This document shows, piece after piece, positions 1 through 11,345 of a stretch of 64,000 nucleotides of DNA (position 1 is the first letter of the stretch; every line of letters starts with the position of its first letter). The DNA comes from Effrenium voratum (lineage: Eukaryota; Sar; Dinophyceae; Suessiales; Symbiodiniaceae). A model generated the notes under the pieces. It did not search any database. It saw only the letters and a program-made list of their open reading frames with translations, and was not told the DNA's origin. The stretch spans positions 409,598-473,597 of the forward strand of contig CAUJNA010003238.1 in assembly GCA_963377175.1 (NCBI GenBank), in the 5' to 3' direction. The position numbers were made by a program, and so were the translations under genes.

Positions 1-1020
1 CAAACGCCCCCCCCCTTCCCAGAAGGGGCTAGTAGCAACTAACAAGGCCTTTTTTTTGGGTGCGGCGACGTTTGTAGGGACTCCGCTCTTTGCAGGTTTC
101 ATGACCATAGGATCCCTTGAATCCAAAGGGTATAGCATGCGTCCTTGGAGGGAAGCCAAGGACACCAAAATGAGCCTTGCTTGGATTCCGGTTCTTGAGG
201 GAACAACATTTGGAAATAACCTTTACAGCAAACGGTCACAGCAGCACGAACCCACTCCCGTCCGATCATGTCATCCATGTGCTTTGTGCACATGTTTTGG
301 GTTTGTCACAGGCATCTCGTGCAAAAAGCACCGCACTCCGGACCGCTTCCACGAAAACACTCGTCAAAATAGGATGGCAGAGAACAGGCCTGTTTATGTG
401 TCAAAAGGGAAACTAAGCACTTGAAATGGTTGGCGTCATGTTGAGTTCTTAAACTGTGCCCAATAGGATCAACCCCCTTTTGACCAAAGGGATGGTTTCA
501 TCTTGGCTTCCGTTCTGAACCACCCAAGCAGGAGTCGATCTCCCATGTTTAAACAGGCCCATATCAGATGATGCTCAAAACAATCTGAAACTGTTGGAAT
601 ATGCCAAGTGACCAGCTGCAAGCTGCAGTGCTATTTGACTGCCTAACTTACACAGGGGGCGGGAGAATCAAACAAGTACCGAAGATCAATCCTCCTTTGG
701 GTTCGCGTTTGGGGAATCATGTGCGTACAATAGATATATAAATATAAATAAATATATGTCATTTAGCACCCACCCGGTAAATCATGACATCAACTGAGGC
801 ACTCTGGGTGGCACACACCTCCACACCGATTCTAGCTTCAAACGACTTGAAAGCTCCATCCTGTTCGCCTCATGTTCGAACCAAAGTATCACCTGTCTCT
901 CTTCATGTACCTCAGTGTGACCTGTTTGCGGTGGCACACTGCTGTTTGCCATCCTTCGCATTTGGTCCCAGTGCATCTGACAATACCGTGCGAGAGGTGC
1001 CATGCAAACTAACTAATTCT
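1..1020. other. No gene seen
   Basis: Mixed-composition sequence with short ORFs on both strands (the longest is 122 codons from 56) that show no motif, no compositional bias and no consistent splice context. A short A/T run lies at 728-760. I see nothing supportable here. Confidence 0.5.
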
Positions 1021-1021
1021 G

Positions 1022-1122
1022 CCTCTGTCTGTCTATCTGTCTGTTTGTGTGTCTCTGTTTGTCTTTGTCTGTCTGTCTATATGTTCTGCCTGTCTGTCTC
1101 TGTGTGTCTGGCTGGATGGCTA

Positions 1123-1156
<34 letters not shown>

Positions 1157-1160
1157 CGAC
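1022..1160. repeat. (TGTC)n tetranucleotide tract
   Basis: Imperfect CTGT/TGTC tandem repeat, most regular at 1123-1157. It forces open frames rich in Cys, Leu, Ser and Val, which should not be taken as coding. Confidence 0.9.
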
Positions 1161-3430
1161 TATTGACTCAGGTGCGAAATGACCACTACTCCCCTGCAAA
1201 TCAGGATGGAGCCCGATCGCCCAAAAGCAGATTCATGAATCCATACCAGGCTCCACGCCAATCTGCAGAGGATCCTCGCGGCCTGCCCTTCTATTTTTTT
1301 TTTATCCGCCTGGCTTCCCTCGGGCAAGCGCCTGGAAGGTTGAGGGGTGTTCTGGGGGAAGAGTCGCAACCAGTTTGCTTCACCATGTGCTTCTCGCAAA
1401 AGAGAGGCAAAGTTTCATGATATTGAAAATTGCCGTGCTTGCAGTGGTTGGATGAGAAGCATGAGCAAGTAGTACAGCACTGAGATAAGAAAAAAGGGAT
1501 GGTCGAAAGGGTGATGCCTTCCACTCTGTTTGTATGCCATCAAGAGATCGATTACTCGTTATTCTGCTCACCAACCGTTCTGTTGAAAAAGAAGGCCTGG
1601 AAAGAATGGGGGACTTTGGGCGGCATGAACCACTCATAGTCGCACCCGGGCCTCTGTCATCTTGCTTCCAAGCAGAGCGGAGATGACTGGCGGAAGAGTC
1701 GCAAACACGAGCTAAATCCAATGGAGGCAGCAGCTGGCACGTATTCTCTGCGTACCCTGCAGAGGGCCAGCCAATCCTAATCCTTAATCCTCATTGGGGA
1801 ACCGTTTCTCGAAGAAGACAACAAACATAAGAATTACCTTTGCCTTGACCAGCCCCTTTAGCAGCTGATATGTCCTGTTTAAACATCAAAGAGAAACCCC
1901 ACAGAACTTGGCCTTCTCAGGGACACACCAGGAGTTCCCAAAAACGAAACTCTTATATTGGGCCGAACCAGATGATGCTCGAACCACCCCAAAGGGGGAA
2001 ACATATGGGCCCCTAGCCCCAGGTCTCGGAGAAATCAGGCCAGGGATGCTCGCAATCTAAAGTGGAAGGCAGCGGTGAGTCATGCGGAGTCTTTGGAATG
2101 GCATCTTGAGAATTCAGACATATCCTTGAGACAGGGATTCTCATCATGCCCGGAATCGCGGTCCCCCCCGCCCCCGTTCCCGCCGTTGGAAAGCTCCCAA
2201 GTGCACGCTAGCCCGGAGACAAAAAGAGAGGCAACAGGAAGAGATGGTGCCCGCGAAGAAGCAATGTGCGTCTTCCCACTGGTGTGGCAAAGCGCGGTGG
2301 CAGAAACATGTAACATGTTGGTTGGCTCTTGCTCACCCGGCTTTCCACGAGTGTTCAGCTGTTTGAATGGTTTGGCGCGGGCGAGAAAATGCTACGTTTT
2401 GTAGAACCACTGCCTGGTTGGGATGTTTCCCTTTCAACACGCCTCCTGAAAGCTTTTTGGGTAAGTTCCCCTTACCGATTCGAGTCGCTATGGGTTCCGG
2501 TTGGCTGGTTCCCAACCCACATGCTGATGTCTTAAAACATATAAAATAAACTCCATTGAGCATTGGCAACTTCAAATGGTGACGCGTTAAACCACCTTAA
2601 AAGAAAGCATGTGAGATATGGTCGAACCCTTGACCCGACTGGCTTCCCGAAACGGTCCGCCTCCTTTGTTGAGGTCGTAGGTGCCTGGCTGAGCCTCGTC
2701 GTACTCTTCCGCTGGACTGGGGACAGGGAACCCCGCCATTGGACAATCCCAATGGCTCCCTCCGCAACAAGCAAAAGGTCGCTCAACCTGCTCTTAGGTG
2801 AAACCGGTTCCTTTCTCTCCAAAAGGTCCTTTTGGGGTGCTTCGGTCACCCCAGCGATCGCCTTCGACCCATGCCACTTTTCTTAGGTACAGGTTAGAGA
2901 GGAAGTGACATGTGCGCCTACTTGGCGATGAATTCCGTAAGGAATCAAAGTGGTTCAGTCCAAAGGGTCCCCTGAAACTCACAAGTCTGCGATGGGGAGA
3001 CACGCCAGATCGCACGGTCTTTCAACATCGAGCTAGCGGAACTTGAAGCAGCACCAGCAGCACCCCAGAAAACCCTTCGCCAGAAAACGGAGCAGTGCTT
3101 CATGGGTCACATCTCCTCAATTCTGGAAAGGAGATCGTCTGTTGCACGGCTAAGGCAGGTCCGAGCGCAAATACTGGGAACCCGGGAACCCTCTGTCGGA
3201 GTTCTAGATTAACTCAAGGTTTGTGTGTTTCAGTTTCTTTTTGTTTGTGGGTTTTAGAAGGCCAGCCAATTCTAACAAAGATCATGGTTCACATGATTCC
3301 CCCTGTTGATGGAAAACCTGAGGGCCCTGAAGAAACACCTTCCCAAAGGCCTTGCAAATTCAAGGTCAACCATTTGGAAGCTTGGCTAAATGTGGACCAA
3401 ATCGAACCAAAAGGTCAGAAGCGCCCCACA
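1161..3430. other. No convincing gene; degenerate dispersed repeat
   Basis: No exon-like island. Around 2426-2480 there is a stretch of the dispersed GGTTTCCCTTT...AAAGGGTACC type element that recurs throughout the window. ORFs on both strands are of random character. Confidence 0.4.
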
Positions 3431-3440
3431 GCCAAGCCAA

Positions 3441-3587
3441 ATTCGCGCCCGCCTCGGCTGGGCATGAGCCAACGACAGCAATGCCGGAGCCGTCGGCGAA
3501 GCGGTTGGCGCCCTCATCGCCCGTGGCGGGGCGGCGCTTTTCACGGCCTGGCGACCGCGAAAGTGGGGTGCGTGGCCGTTTTGGCGG
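3441..3587 (+). CDS. Exon-like GC-rich island, unknown product
   Basis: A GC-rich island in AT-richer surroundings reads, in the frame beginning KFAPASAGHEP, as a Pro/Ala/Ser/Arg-rich segment of about 48 residues. It ends at a possible 5' splice site GGCGG|GTACC (3587/3588). Such linkers are common between domains in dinoflagellate proteins, but there is no recognisable family and the frame is chosen only by appearance. It could equally be a GC-rich repeat remnant. Confidence 0.22.
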
Positions 3588-4075
3588 GTACCTTAGTATT
3601 TTGTTGGGCCTCTGTTTTTAAAGAGCAACCACCTCATGTTCTGTTCTTTTTATTTGGGGGGGCAGATCCCCGATTATTAAGACATACCAACATCACCGGC
3701 CTGAATTCATTGAAAGATGTTTCGCTGAAGGGGGGAGGGTAATGCCCCCGAGTCCATTTCTCAAATATGAAGGGAAATGTGGTTACCAAAGTCTAATTGC
3801 AGCAACGAATAAACAAAACCTAGTTCGACCTGCACTGATTAATGAAACCGTTGGATAAAAACTAGAGGACGATTGGCCCGGAAGCATTTTTCCCCAGGTG
3901 CTCATCCAGCCGCGGAGACACCTTTTTACATCGCTGCGGCGAGCGTGTCTGCACGCGGCGATGCTCAATGTGTATGATTGTGTATGGTCACATGAGAGCT
4001 CCATCTCATCATCCTAGTTTCCTCTCGAACTGCGCCGCGCGATTTCTCACGAAAGTGGTCTGCGCAAGCTGCATT
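3588..4075. other. No gene seen
   Basis: Unremarkable sequence before the repeat stack that starts at about 4076. Confidence 0.4.
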
Positions 4076-4503
4076 GTTCCAGGCTGCTGCGCGCAAGTTG
4101 CTCTCTGCAAGCTGCTGCACGCAAGTGCTCTGTGCAAGTTGCTCTGCGCAAGTGCTCTGAGCAAGTTGCTCTGCGCAAGTGCTCTGCGCCAGTTGCTCCG
4201 TGCAAGCGCTTTGCGCATGTGCTCTGTGCAAGTTGGTCTGTGCAAGTTGCTCTGCGCCAGTTGCTCCGTGCAAGCGCTTTGCGCATGTGCTCTGTGCAGT
4301 TGCTCTGCGCAAGTGCTCTGAGCAAGTTGCTCTGCGCAAGTGCTCTGCGCCAGTTGCTCCGTGCAAGCGCATGTGCTCTGTGCAAGTTGGTCTGTGCAAG
4401 TTGCTCTGCGCAAGTGCTTTGTGCAACTGCTCTGTGCAATTCGCAGAGCGCAAGTTGCTCTGCGCAAGTGACTCTGCGCAAGTTGCTCTGCGCAAGTGCT
4501 GCC
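4076..4503. repeat. 13/14-bp minisatellite GCTCTGCGCAAGT(T)
   Basis: Degenerate tandem repeat alternating 13- and 14-bp units of the type GCAAGTTGCTCTGC, with point variants such as CGC to TGT and CAAG to CCAG. All three frames on both strands stay open for 100 to 180 codons because the unit has no stop, so the long Cys/Ala/Leu and Arg/Ala/Thr/Glu ORFs here are repeat artefacts. Confidence 0.92.
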
Positions 4504-4523
4504 GGAGCTGTGGGAATGTACTT

Positions 4524-4757
4524 CGCGTACTATTTTTGTACTTAAAAGTTGCGATTTTCCAGCTGGAGCTGCGGCAGCACGCTCCGCATACTACGTCTGT
4601 ACTTAAAAGTTGCGATTTTCCAACCGGAGCTGCGGGAGCACGCTCCGCATACTACGTTTGTACTTAAAAGTTGCGATTTTCCAGCCAGAGCTGCAGGAGC
4701 ACGCTCTGCGTACTACGTTTGTACTTAAAAGCTGCGATTTTCAAGCCGGAGCTGCCG
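4524..4757. repeat. 61-bp tandem repeat, about four copies
   Basis: Copies are marked by GTACTTAAAAGTTGCGATTT, which recurs every 61 bp (near 4538, 4599, 4660, 4721), followed by CCGGAGCTGCGGGAGCACGC. Copies are about 90 percent alike. The array abuts the preceding minisatellite and a tRNA-like segment. Confidence 0.92.
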
Positions 4758-4763
4758 CGGACC

Positions 4764-4830
4764 AGGGGGGAATCGAACCCGCGACCGCGGGATTGCGAAA
4801 GCAGGCGAGCCACGAGACAACTTCCAAAGG
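4764..4830 (-). other. tRNA-like (SINE-like) remnant with B box
   Basis: On the minus strand the segment contains GGGTTCGATTCC, an exact match to the RNA polymerase III B-box consensus, preceded about 45 nt upstream by TTGTCTCGTGGCTCG, which resembles a weakened A box. A T-arm of 5 bp with one mismatch can be drawn, but the acceptor and anticodon stems do not close, so this is not a functional tRNA. A tRNA-derived SINE fragment or tRNA pseudogene is most likely. Confidence 0.35.
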
Positions 4831-4873
4831 CCATTTCGCGAGCAACAAAATCGCACGGCGCCACAGCGAGAGC

Positions 4874-5336
4874 GCTTCGACACGCGAATCTCCGCAGAGG
4901 GTCGCGCCTCTTGCAGAAATCGTAAAAAGTCCTCAGTTTTTTAACCTCGACCACGCGAATCTCCGCAGAGGGTCGCGCGCGCATGCTAAAAATTGTAAAA
5001 AGTCCTCAGTTTTTTAACCTCGACCACGCGAATCTCCGCAGAGGGTCGCGCGCGCATGCTAAAAATCGTAAAAAAGTCCTCAGTTTTTGAACCTCGACCA
5101 CGCGAATCTCCGCAGAGGGTCGCGCGCGCATGCTAAAAATCGAAAAAAGTCCACAGTGTTTTAACCTCGACCACGCTAATCTCCGCAGAGGGTCGCGCGC
5201 GCATGCTAAAAATCGAAAAAAGTCCTCAGTTTTTTGACCTCGACCACGCGAATTTCCACAGAGGGTCGCGCGCGCATGCTAAAAATCGCAAAAAGTCCTT
5301 TTTAACATCGACCACGCGGGTCTCCGCAGAGGGTCG
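4874..5336. repeat. About 73-bp tandem repeat, about seven copies
   Basis: Units share CACGCGAATCTCCGCAGAGG followed by GTCGCGCGCGCATGCTAAAA and a T-rich AGTCCTCAGTTTTTTAACC segment. The first and last copies are shortened or diverged. Each unit alternates a GC-rich half containing CGCGCGCG with an AT-rich half. Confidence 0.93.
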
Positions 5337-5436
5337 CAATCCGGAGCGATGATCAAACTCCCGCCCGGCGCCTTAGAAACCTAAACTAACTTACATAGCT
5401 GCTTACGCCGAAGCTCTACGCAAGCTCTACCTAACC

Positions 5437-6072
5437 TTGGCTCTGTGCCACCTGGCTCTGTGTCACTTGGCTCTGTGCCACTTGGCTCTATGTAACTTGG
5501 CTCTATGTAACTTGGCTCTAAGTAACTTAGCTCTATGTAACTTGGCTCTATGTAACTTGGCTCTATGTAACTTGGCTCTATGTAACTTGGCTCTATGTAA
5601 CTGGCTCTATGTAACTTGGCTCTATGTAACTTGGCTCTATGTAACTTGGCTCTATGTAACTTGGCTCTATGTAACTTGGCTCTATGTACTTGGCTCTATG
5701 TAACTTGGCTCTATGTAACTTGGCTCTATGTAACTTGGCTCTATGTAACTTGGCTCTATGTAACTTGGCTCTATGTAACTTGGCTCTTGGCTCTATGTAA
5801 CTTGGCTCTATGTAACTTGGCTCTATGTAACTTGGCTCTATGTAACTTGGCTCTATGTAACTTGGCTCTATGTAACTTGGCTCTATGTAACTTGGCTCTA
5901 TGTAACTTGGCTCTATGTAACTTGGCTCTATGTAACTTGGCTCTATGTAACTTGGCTCTATGTAACTTGGCTCTATGTAACTTGGCTCTATGTAACTTGG
6001 CTCTATGTAACTTGGCTCTATGTAACTTGGCTCTATGTAACTTGGCTCTGTGCAACTTGGCTCTGTGCAACT
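5437..6072. repeat. 15-bp minisatellite CTTGGCTCTATGTAA, about 42 copies
   Basis: Nearly perfect 15-bp units. The edges carry variants (CTGTGCCAC at the left, CTGTGCAAC at the right), the usual pattern of a centrally homogenised array. A few 1-bp indels (near 5600, 5688, 5785) shift the reading frame, so the ORFs change from LALCN to WLYVT patterns. Not coding. Confidence 0.97.
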
Positions 6073-6279
6073 TGTCCAAGGGCTCCGCACGGAAGAACCC
6101 TTCGCGATGCTTTCGAAAAAATCCACCGATCATCAAGGCGTGTTTTCGGGATTTTGTCTTGGGAAAACACCTCCAAACAACGAGAAACATAGGAACCTTT
6201 GAAGTCCGGGATGCTCCCTAGTGGAACGAAGCACCTCTGACACTGATGGAAAATCAGCGAAACAGATGCCTGGCGCACC

Positions 6280-8178
6280 AAACTGCAGCGCTCATGAAGT
6301 GCAGCATTTGCAGAACAACATGCAAGCAATCAAGGGCATGATTCACCAATATAAGCTTGTAATGCAGTATGTACCCCTCATACAAAGGTATATCACCTCC
6401 ATATGCCCTTGAACAAACTGACAAGCCAGGAGGTGGTTGCGAGGCTTCTTGGCATGACTGCCAGGCCTTTTTTAAGGGACCCCAAACTAGTGGTTTTCCT
6501 TTTAGGCGTTTGGCTCATGGCCTTCCCGCGGCGCGCCTGTCAAGCCCCGGTCTGCCAACACAGCCATGACACACCCGCCCGCGTTACCGAAGACACTGGA
6601 TGACTTTGCCAGCTTTCGTGTTTGGTTTGTGCTACAGTCTGATGGGACCCCTGATGTTCATCTTGCTGTGGTACATGGGCAAGATGACCTCCTGTCGTGG
6701 CCTGCTGTCATGCCCAAGCCTGGCACAACAATCAGGGTGTCTCTTCCTGGTCTCTGGACCACGGGTTTATATGATCACTCAGGTGATTCTTGCCTGTGCA
6801 TATTCAACTGCTTCGCTTGTGCGGGTGGTCCAGCCCTCTGGAAACCAACCTCGGATGCTTTCGTGTCAGCCGTACATCCGGGAACTCCTTGCAAAGCGGT
6901 CAAGCATGCGGTTCCTTTTTGTGGAGCTTTTGCTGGTTGGTCACATGCAGTACACCTCTTGCTGAAGCAGAGTGTCCAAATCAGGACCGTTGCAGCCCTG
7001 GACTTGGAGGAATCCACCATCAAAAGCTATTGTGTCTCGTTTGGACCCGCATGCTTTTCGCCGGGCACACCTGTGGGCTCATTCCTGCATCTACATGTTG
7101 TTCCGCCCTTTGCTTGGCATGCTGGCATAAGTGATAGATATCGGCAGCATGCATTCTCGCCATTGCAGTGTGATCTCTGGTCTGTCAATTGCCTTTGTAT
7201 TTCTTGGAGTCAATCGGGACGAAAGCAAGGATTGCATAGTGAAGGTGGCCGTGTATTGATCTGTACCACTGCCAACGCGGCTATGTCCAGACCGCTAGCC
7301 ATCTGCTGTGAACAAGGGGCAGAATTCCAGTCGCACCCGGATTGCGAAGTTGTTGCCGACCTCTGGCAGCAAGCTGGCTTTCGTATTAACAGAGAAGGAG
7401 TGTTCGACCTCCAGGAGGTTGGTCCTGTCAGGAGGAGACTATCTCTCGGTCTTAGTGCGCAAAGTCCTGCCGTGTGCACCAGGGATCAATGTGATGAGCA
7501 ATGTGGACTAGCCTTGGCCCCTTCGCGCCTGCTTCTGAAGGTGCCATGATTGAGTTACCAGCAAGCTTGGAGAACCTACTTTTCCCAGGCCGGATGTTCT
7601 TAAGTTGTACTGGAACCCGGAGATACTGCCAAGGACAAGAAGCGTAAAAGGAGCTGACCCTATGCTGATTAAGTGAGGCTCAGCGGACCAAATCGCACAC
7701 TGGCTTTGCTCATGCGCACGTATGGTGCCAATTCGACCCGGTGATGCAACGCGTTGTTTTGTCGTGTGTTAACCCAGCCATTCCCTTGACGCCAAGCGGC
7801 GCACTCTTGGCCCCCAATTGGACCAAGCAAGTGCCTTTTCCTCGGGGCTGGGCCAGTTAATGCATATCTGCAGCCAACTCAGTTTGGTCTTAATAACAGA
7901 CCCTGAGGCTATGCTTATGGCACTGCCTTCTCAATATGTCGCAGTCTATGTTTGACTTCGACCTTGTAGTATTGGGTTTTGCCTCTTCCTCGCGCATCTG
8001 TCGCTTGAGGGTTGACAGTGCGGACTGTCCGTCTTTGCTTCGGCGGGGGGCGGGCAGTGAAGTCAAGCGTGACAGTGGTTTTCCTTTTGGTGTCCCTTTA
8101 ACCCACCAAAAAGGGTACCAACTCCAAAACAGTTGGTATGAACTACAATTGGGGACCCTCTTGCGGTGGCCTCTCTAG
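6280..8178 (+). pseudogene. Degenerate C5-cytosine-methyltransferase-like ORF (retroelement type)
   Basis: The best part is an open frame from 6566 to 7549 (327 codons). It contains FCGAFAGWSHAV followed by VAALDLE, like the SAM-binding motif I and the following acidic strand. Then come CISWSQSGRKQG and CCEQGAEFQSH, the latter in the place of the catalytic-Glu motif, and WQQAGFRI and PVRRRLSLGL further on. From memory, this order matches methyltransferase-like ORFs abundant in dinoflagell genomes, some of them inside retroelements. In those relatives a Pro-Cys loop sits where CISWSQSG reads here, so the catalytic cysteine appears to have been lost by a short in-frame deletion. Upstream (from about 6280) and downstream (to 8178) similar coding traces continue in broken frames. 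No reverse transcriptase was seen. Confidence 0.55.
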
Positions 8179-9479
8179 CCCTACAGTTCAGCATTCGTAC
8201 CAAACGGATCACCATGGCCATTCATCAGGGCCCAGATTCTAGCGGTGAGTAGATGTCTCCAAGCATCTGCAAACTGAGGTGTCATCGTCGCCAGACTTGA
8301 GGCGAATGGTGGGCTATGCATAGATCAAGGCTATACAGCCACGACACTCACCCACCCACAAACAGAAAACGAGAACCCCCCCAACACTCACCTATGCTGT
8401 CCCCGATGGCGCCAAAGTTCAGCGACCCTCCTACTGGCAACCTCAAATTCAAATGGTTTTACACGTCTTGCACAACTTGGTTCCAAAGCCATGCAAAACA
8501 CATCCTTAAACATGGTATATACCCTTGGCGGGTGGTATCCTCATGTCAGAATCTGCGGCTCTGACTCGGACCCACAAACAAAGAAGGCATCAAGAAAACA
8601 AGCGACTCCCAAGCAGGTTCCGGAGAAAACGGTGTTTCGCGCCTTCAGTGGCAAGGCCTCATCCTGCGAGCCCACCAAGGCCTGCGCAAAGTCTCGAGTC
8701 TCCCTTGAGGCGCCCCTTTTCAACATGGCCAAGGTTCAACCTCCAAGCAGCCCTCTGAGTGATAGGACTTAAATAAATCGTTATTTCCACAAGTTGAACA
8801 ACACCAGTACGTTGAACAATCGACGCCGAGGCGTTGCTTACCATGGACAGCTGTGGACGCGGTGGCCTGCTTGCCCCCCTCGGGAAAAGCGTAGAGCAGA
8901 GCTAAAAACAGAGGTCCGCCCATGCCATGTTCGAGCGGTCGCAGGGATATTCTAAGTCAAACACAAGTATGCCATTTTGCCATGAGAAGCCTCGGAATGG
9001 CCAACGTTGATTGCTTTTATTTTCATTTAATTAGGTACTGGTTCACAACTGCTGCAATGACTTGTGGCACAATGTTGTTGATGCCAGAGTTGCGCGAACA
9101 CTGATTGTGAATGCAACAAATCCTGCATATTCCGGCGTTCCAAGCAATCATGCCTGTCGAATCTCTATGCAAAACCCATGCACGATGATTACATACACAT
9201 GATGCAAATGGATGACTTTCAAGCAGGGAACTCAAAAAGGCAATCCCTGGATTGCCCCACACGAGTCTTGACATAGAGGCCAGCTACTTGCGGTTCCGTG
9301 GCAACCTATTCAGGGTTCCCTGTTTCTCCCCATAGCTCCTAACAAAAATCATTTAAAACTTGGCCTTTCCAGCGGGAATTGAATGGTGTGATTCTGCTTG
9401 CAGAATCTGCTGCTCGGCATGACCATGATGCCAATGACTGTATACGTGCCGCTACCAGGCAACTGTTGAACACCCTTAA
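8179..9479. other. No gene seen
   Basis: The region holds a copy of the dispersed TTTCCTTTTGG...AAAAGGGTACC element at 8080-8125 just to its left. Otherwise there are only short random ORFs. Confidence 0.4.
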
Positions 9480-10090
9480 ATAGATAATTTGTGAAAATTA
9501 GCAAATGGAAATGCAAATCCAAATTGCCAAAAGTTAGCAAACATAACACATATTTGCAAAACGTGGCGAACATTAGCCAAAGATTAATTAGCAAACAACT
9601 AGCAAAACAATAGCAAATACAACCTGCAAACAATAGCAGAACCCAGCGAACAATTGACAAAGATTAGCAAACATAGGAAATGTTGTTAGCAGATATTAGC
9701 AAATGATAGCAACCATATCAGCAATAGTTAGCGAACAATTGGCCAAACACTAGCTATAAATAGCAACTTAGCAAATTTATCCAACATAGCAAACAATTGC
9801 AAGTTTTATCAACAACTAGCAAAAGCTAATACCAACAAACAGCAAAACACGGCAACACATAGCCAAACATAGCAAAACATAGCAAACTAACTGGCAACAA
9901 TTGGCAAACTATTAGCAGCACTTAGCAACAATTAGCAACAATTAGCAAAAACAAGCAACACTTAGCGAACACTAGGCAAAACTTAGCGAACATGAGCAAA
10001 GATTGGCAACCAATAGCCAATAAATAGCAAACAATTGCAAACTTTCGCAGAACCCAGCGACCGTTAGCAAAAATTGCAAAACATAGCTTT
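9480..10090. repeat. Diffuse TAGCAAA(CA) repeat tract
   Basis: For about 600 bp the word TAGCAAA or close variants (TTAGCAAAC, TAGCAACA, TAGCGAAC) recurs every 8 to 20 bp with irregular spacing. The plus strand is A-rich and T/G-poor. This is not a clean tandem array, but the density of one 7-mer is far above expectation. No ORF of interest. Confidence 0.8.
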
Positions 10091-10587
10091 GCTCAGTGAA
10101 CAAGGACTGGAAACAGCGCAACACACGTTTGCCAATTTAATCGCACAGTATTTGGTATGTTGATGGAATGTGCGCATTGTTGTTTGCAATTTGGAACTGC
10201 TGGTTGTTTGCTATGTTTCACTAAAACAGTTATTTCAACCACCATGGTTCCTGCATCCGGCATTTGAACCAGGATTGCATGGAGGGCTTGACCCAAGTAA
10301 TCACCATATTCAAGGTGACGGGGCCAACTTCCGACCCAACAGCCAGCGACCCGTCAGTGATTGATTCTATTGGCCGATCCACCAACTGCGGAAAAAAACG
10401 GGGATTGGGCCAACTGAAGCAGAAAGGAAATGACGACCCCGGAAAACCGAACAAACACAAAAACGTCCTACTGGAACCCCCACTTTCAGTGGGGACACCC
10501 CCTATTAATTAACCAGGGGTTTACTAACGGTCAAACTTATTTCTGGTTGGGCTCCAGAAGTTGTGCGTCAACCCAACCAACCCGCAG

Positions 10588-10632
10588 CTCGCTGTCGCCT
10601 GCACATCCTTCGGCAGCTCCGGCTCGCCGGAG
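10588..10632 (+). CDS. Possible 45-bp micro-exon
   Basis: A 45-bp segment is bounded by CCCGCAG on the left and GGAG|GTAAAC on the right and reads LAVACTSFGSSGSPE in phase 0. It lies in a GC-rich island (10,570-10,730). The splice context is good but the product is unknown and nothing links it to other exons with certainty. Confidence 0.2.
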
Positions 10633-10754
10633 GTAAACGGCCACCAGCCCTGGCGCAGCAGAAGAAAAACCGCACCCGACCGAAGCCGTGGGCCGACGAC
10701 CTGTCCCCTTTTTTTCGAGAGTACCGGTGTTGGCGACGTTGGGTGGTTTTCAGG

Positions 10755-11032
10755 GACATCTACCCGCGGGTCTGTTTGCAACGGGGGCCGTGCCCTGCTG
10801 GGTCTGTTTCAAAAGAGGAACGTACCCATGCTGAGTCTGATTGAAAGAGAAACCTGCCCGTGCTGGCCTACCCCCTGCGTCTGTTCAAGGGGAAGCCTAC
10901 CTGTGCTGGGTCTGGTTTATAGGAAAACCTACCCAGGTTGAGTCTGTTTCAGAGGCAAAACCTACCATGTCAACTCAGTTTCAAAGGAGGTTCTGTTTTC
11001 AAAGGAAACCCACTAATGTTAAATCTGCCGGA
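10755..11032. repeat. Degenerate tandem repeat, about 40 bp
   Basis: Six to seven imperfect units built on CTGGGTCTGTTTCAAAGG followed by AAACCTACCCATG. Unit length varies between about 36 and 45 bp. Confidence 0.75.
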
Positions 11033-11237
11033 TTACTGGCCTCCGGACTCCAGACCTTCTCCTTTGCGCCTCCGTGCAGGAACAACTCACTTGCAAGATG
11101 CGCAAGGCCAGCTAAGCAAGTCCCAGGCCATAGATGAAGTCTCAGGTTCGTCTGCGCGCGCAAAGCTCGAAAAAGACAAATTGGAGCAATGAAGCCCCGA
11201 AACCCATTCACTTGCTTTGGTGCGCGTTCACATACCG

Positions 11238-11239
11238 AA

Positions 11240-11271
<32 letters not shown>

Positions 11272-11345
11272 CATGTATATGTACATACATATACATACGT
11301 ACGTACGTACATACATACTTACATACACACATACATAGATATACG
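11238..11345. repeat. (CT)n followed by (TACA)n microsatellites
   Basis: CTCTCT for about 30 bp, then TATACATACGTACGTACGTA and TACATACA runs. A similar TACATA tract lies at 12,100-12,180. Confidence 0.92.

Noticed and set aside
4764..4830. Functional tRNA gene
   Set aside because: B box and part of the T-arm are present but acceptor and anticodon stems do not pair.
4076..6072. CRISPR array
   Set aside because: Units are contiguous without unique spacers of constant length, and the sequence is eukaryotic nuclear DNA.
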